Below, in pieces: positions 63,101 through 64,000 of a stretch of DNA of 64,000 nucleotides (position 1 is the stretch's first letter; each line of letters begins with the position of its first letter). The stretch spans positions 34,040,501 to 34,104,500 of the forward strand of contig OY727094.1 of assembly GCA_963402885.1 (NCBI GenBank), read 5' to 3'. Below the pieces are notes generated by a model, which saw only the letters and a program-made list of their open reading frames with translations, had not been told where the DNA came from and did no database searches. Both the position numbers and the translations under genes were made by a program. This DNA is from Antedon bifida (Eukaryota; Echinodermata; Crinoidea; Comatulida; Antedonidae).

Positions 63101-64000
63101 AGCATGCAATCAATTAAAGTATACCACCCCAATGCTATAGCATGTGATAGTAGGATAGAACAAAACTGCATTATAAACATCATGTTTTTATTTTACTAAT
63201 ACAATTCATCTTTGTTTAGACATGAATAAGCAGCAGTTTGACGCAATATGATAGCAAGTTATGTAGACATTTGGCAAACTTATTTAGTATTATTCGGGGA
63301 TAGAGAAAATAACAATTACAAAACTTTAATTACAATTAATTTATTGGTCAAAGCTAATTGTTAGAAAATTGTACTTTATTTCAATGTCTCTTACAATTAA
63401 CGAGCCAACAACCACCATGTCAAGTGTTTATAATTTGCTTTTTCTTATTTATTTAGATTTTCATGACTCAACTATGCCAGTCCTTGAAAGAAATGTAAAA
63501 AGTAGTTCCCTCAAGCCATTGCAGATCGTGAAAGATGATAGTGAATTGCCCGATACAAGCCTTGAGCTTCAGTTGTCACCACCATTACTGTCACCTATTA
63601 TTTCAGAACAAACAACTTCAAATAAGCAAACCAGTAAGTTTGTAGATTTGAACATTCAGACACCAGATGTCTCATCAACAAACGAAGTAAAGCAGACAAC
63701 GCAGGTAGAGCAGAAGACACAGGTAGAGCAGAAGACACAGGTAAAACAGACAACACATGTAAAGCACAATGCTTTTCAAATTGGACCAGAAGATCAAATC
63801 AGAGACAAACGTGGGCGACCATTCTACAAATGTAAAGTTTGTGGAGGAATCTTTTCTAAGCAACTAGGACTAAAAATTCACTACCGCAAAAATCACTTGG
63901 TTCGAAAACCACATGAATTCAACAAGCCAATTAAAATTGCGCATCCCAGAGAGAAGATCCGCACACGATCTGTGACAGTAACAGAAGTTGTTACCAAGAG
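60165..64000 (+). CDS. PR-domain zinc-finger protein, PRDM2/RIZ-like, 5' part (507 codons seen)
   Basis: Exons: 60165-60246, 60791-60894, 61582-61737, 62448-63084, 63457 to beyond 64000. The start sits in a strong context (ACCATGG) and all phases match. The PR/SET domain spans about residues 11-130: [44 protein letters not shown], then [10 protein letters not shown]. The NWLR, EEQN and PG-ELL-W landmarks are those of PRDM proteins, and LP-E-L before RIGV is closest to PRDM2 as I recall it. Lysine-rich low-complexity sequence follows. Near 444-448 KRGRP resembles an AT-hook. A C2H2 finger occupies 450-473 (C452, C455, H468, H473). PRDM proteins are nuclear chromatin regulators, some with histone methyltransferase activity. 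The 3' part is outside the window. Orthology to PRDM2 is moderate. Confidence 0.85.
60888..61430. repeat. intronic tandem duplication including the PR-exon donor
   Basis: GGGAGGTTAGACTTATTCTC at 60890 recurs as GGGAGGTTAGACTTCTTCTT at 61133. The following blocks TTAGTCCTATTATATAA, GACAATATGACATGA and AATTATATGGTAC recur in order at 245-300 bp spacing. The duplicate includes a copy of the splice donor of exon 2 but no open PR-domain sequence upstream of it. Confidence 0.75.
62070..62265. repeat. hairpin followed by a 20-bp TA-rich minisatellite
   Basis: TATATAGTTCTGAAAATAAC at 62070 pairs with GTTCTTTTCAGAACTATATA ending near 62138, forming an imperfect hairpin. From 62131, GTATATATATATATATAACT repeats every 20 bp about six times. 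It lies in the intron before PRDM exon 4. Confidence 0.88.
63690..63765 (+). repeat. 18-bp coding repeat in PRDM exon 5
   Basis: GTAGAGCAGAAGACACAG and close variants repeat about four times in frame, encoding QV(E/K)Q(K/T)T units just before the AT-hook-like and zinc-finger segment. This is probably length-variable low-complexity linker. Confidence 0.75.

Overview
The window is animal nuclear DNA. Its genes are split into many short exons by GT-AG introns. The intergenic DNA is AT-rich, loaded with small inverted-repeat elements and dotted with the word TAGGCCTA. Gene content (PR-domain zinc finger, claudin/PMP22-like tetraspan, DUF4062-NACHT-TPR proteins) and sequence style suggest a marine invertebrate, possibly an echinoderm; that placement is inference.

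Layout. (1) 1-1098: an inverted minisatellite in gene-free DNA. (2) 1099-5703, +: an 11-exon secreted protein with two 2OG-Fe(II) oxygenase-like modules, the first lacking the metal ligands and the second keeping them. (3) 6619-8947, -: a 5-exon leucine-rich-repeat protein, convergent with the oxygenase, with a 30-bp minisatellite in intron 2. (4) 11066-16525, +: a claudin/PMP22-type four-pass protein whose first coding exon is cut by a 3.4-kb inverted-repeat transposon carrying a 3-bp target duplication. (5) 18504-26328 and 29350-38972, both -: head-to-tail duplicates of a 23-exon DUF4062-NACHT-TPR gene (about 1016 codons each). Every exon of both copies could be placed. Copy B is intact; copy A has one in-frame stop just after the NACHT part. 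Both copies have a matching X-box (RFX site) about 0.55-0.6 kb upstream and an MGCGAS N-terminus suited to myristoylation and palmitoylation, which together hint at a ciliary role. (6) 38973-60164: about 21 kb without a recognisable host gene, holding MITEs, LINE 3' ends and hammerhead-like repeat motifs. (7) 60165-64000, +: the 5' half of a PRDM2/RIZ-like PR-domain gene with an AT-hook-like motif and a C2H2 finger, running off the window.

A 150-170 bp MITE with termini GCTCTGTCTACACTATCAAA occurs about 13 times from end to end and is the main repeat here. Apart from the tandem pair, the genes show no obvious functional link. Exon models come from reading splice sites and checking phase continuity by hand; no alignment or database search was run.
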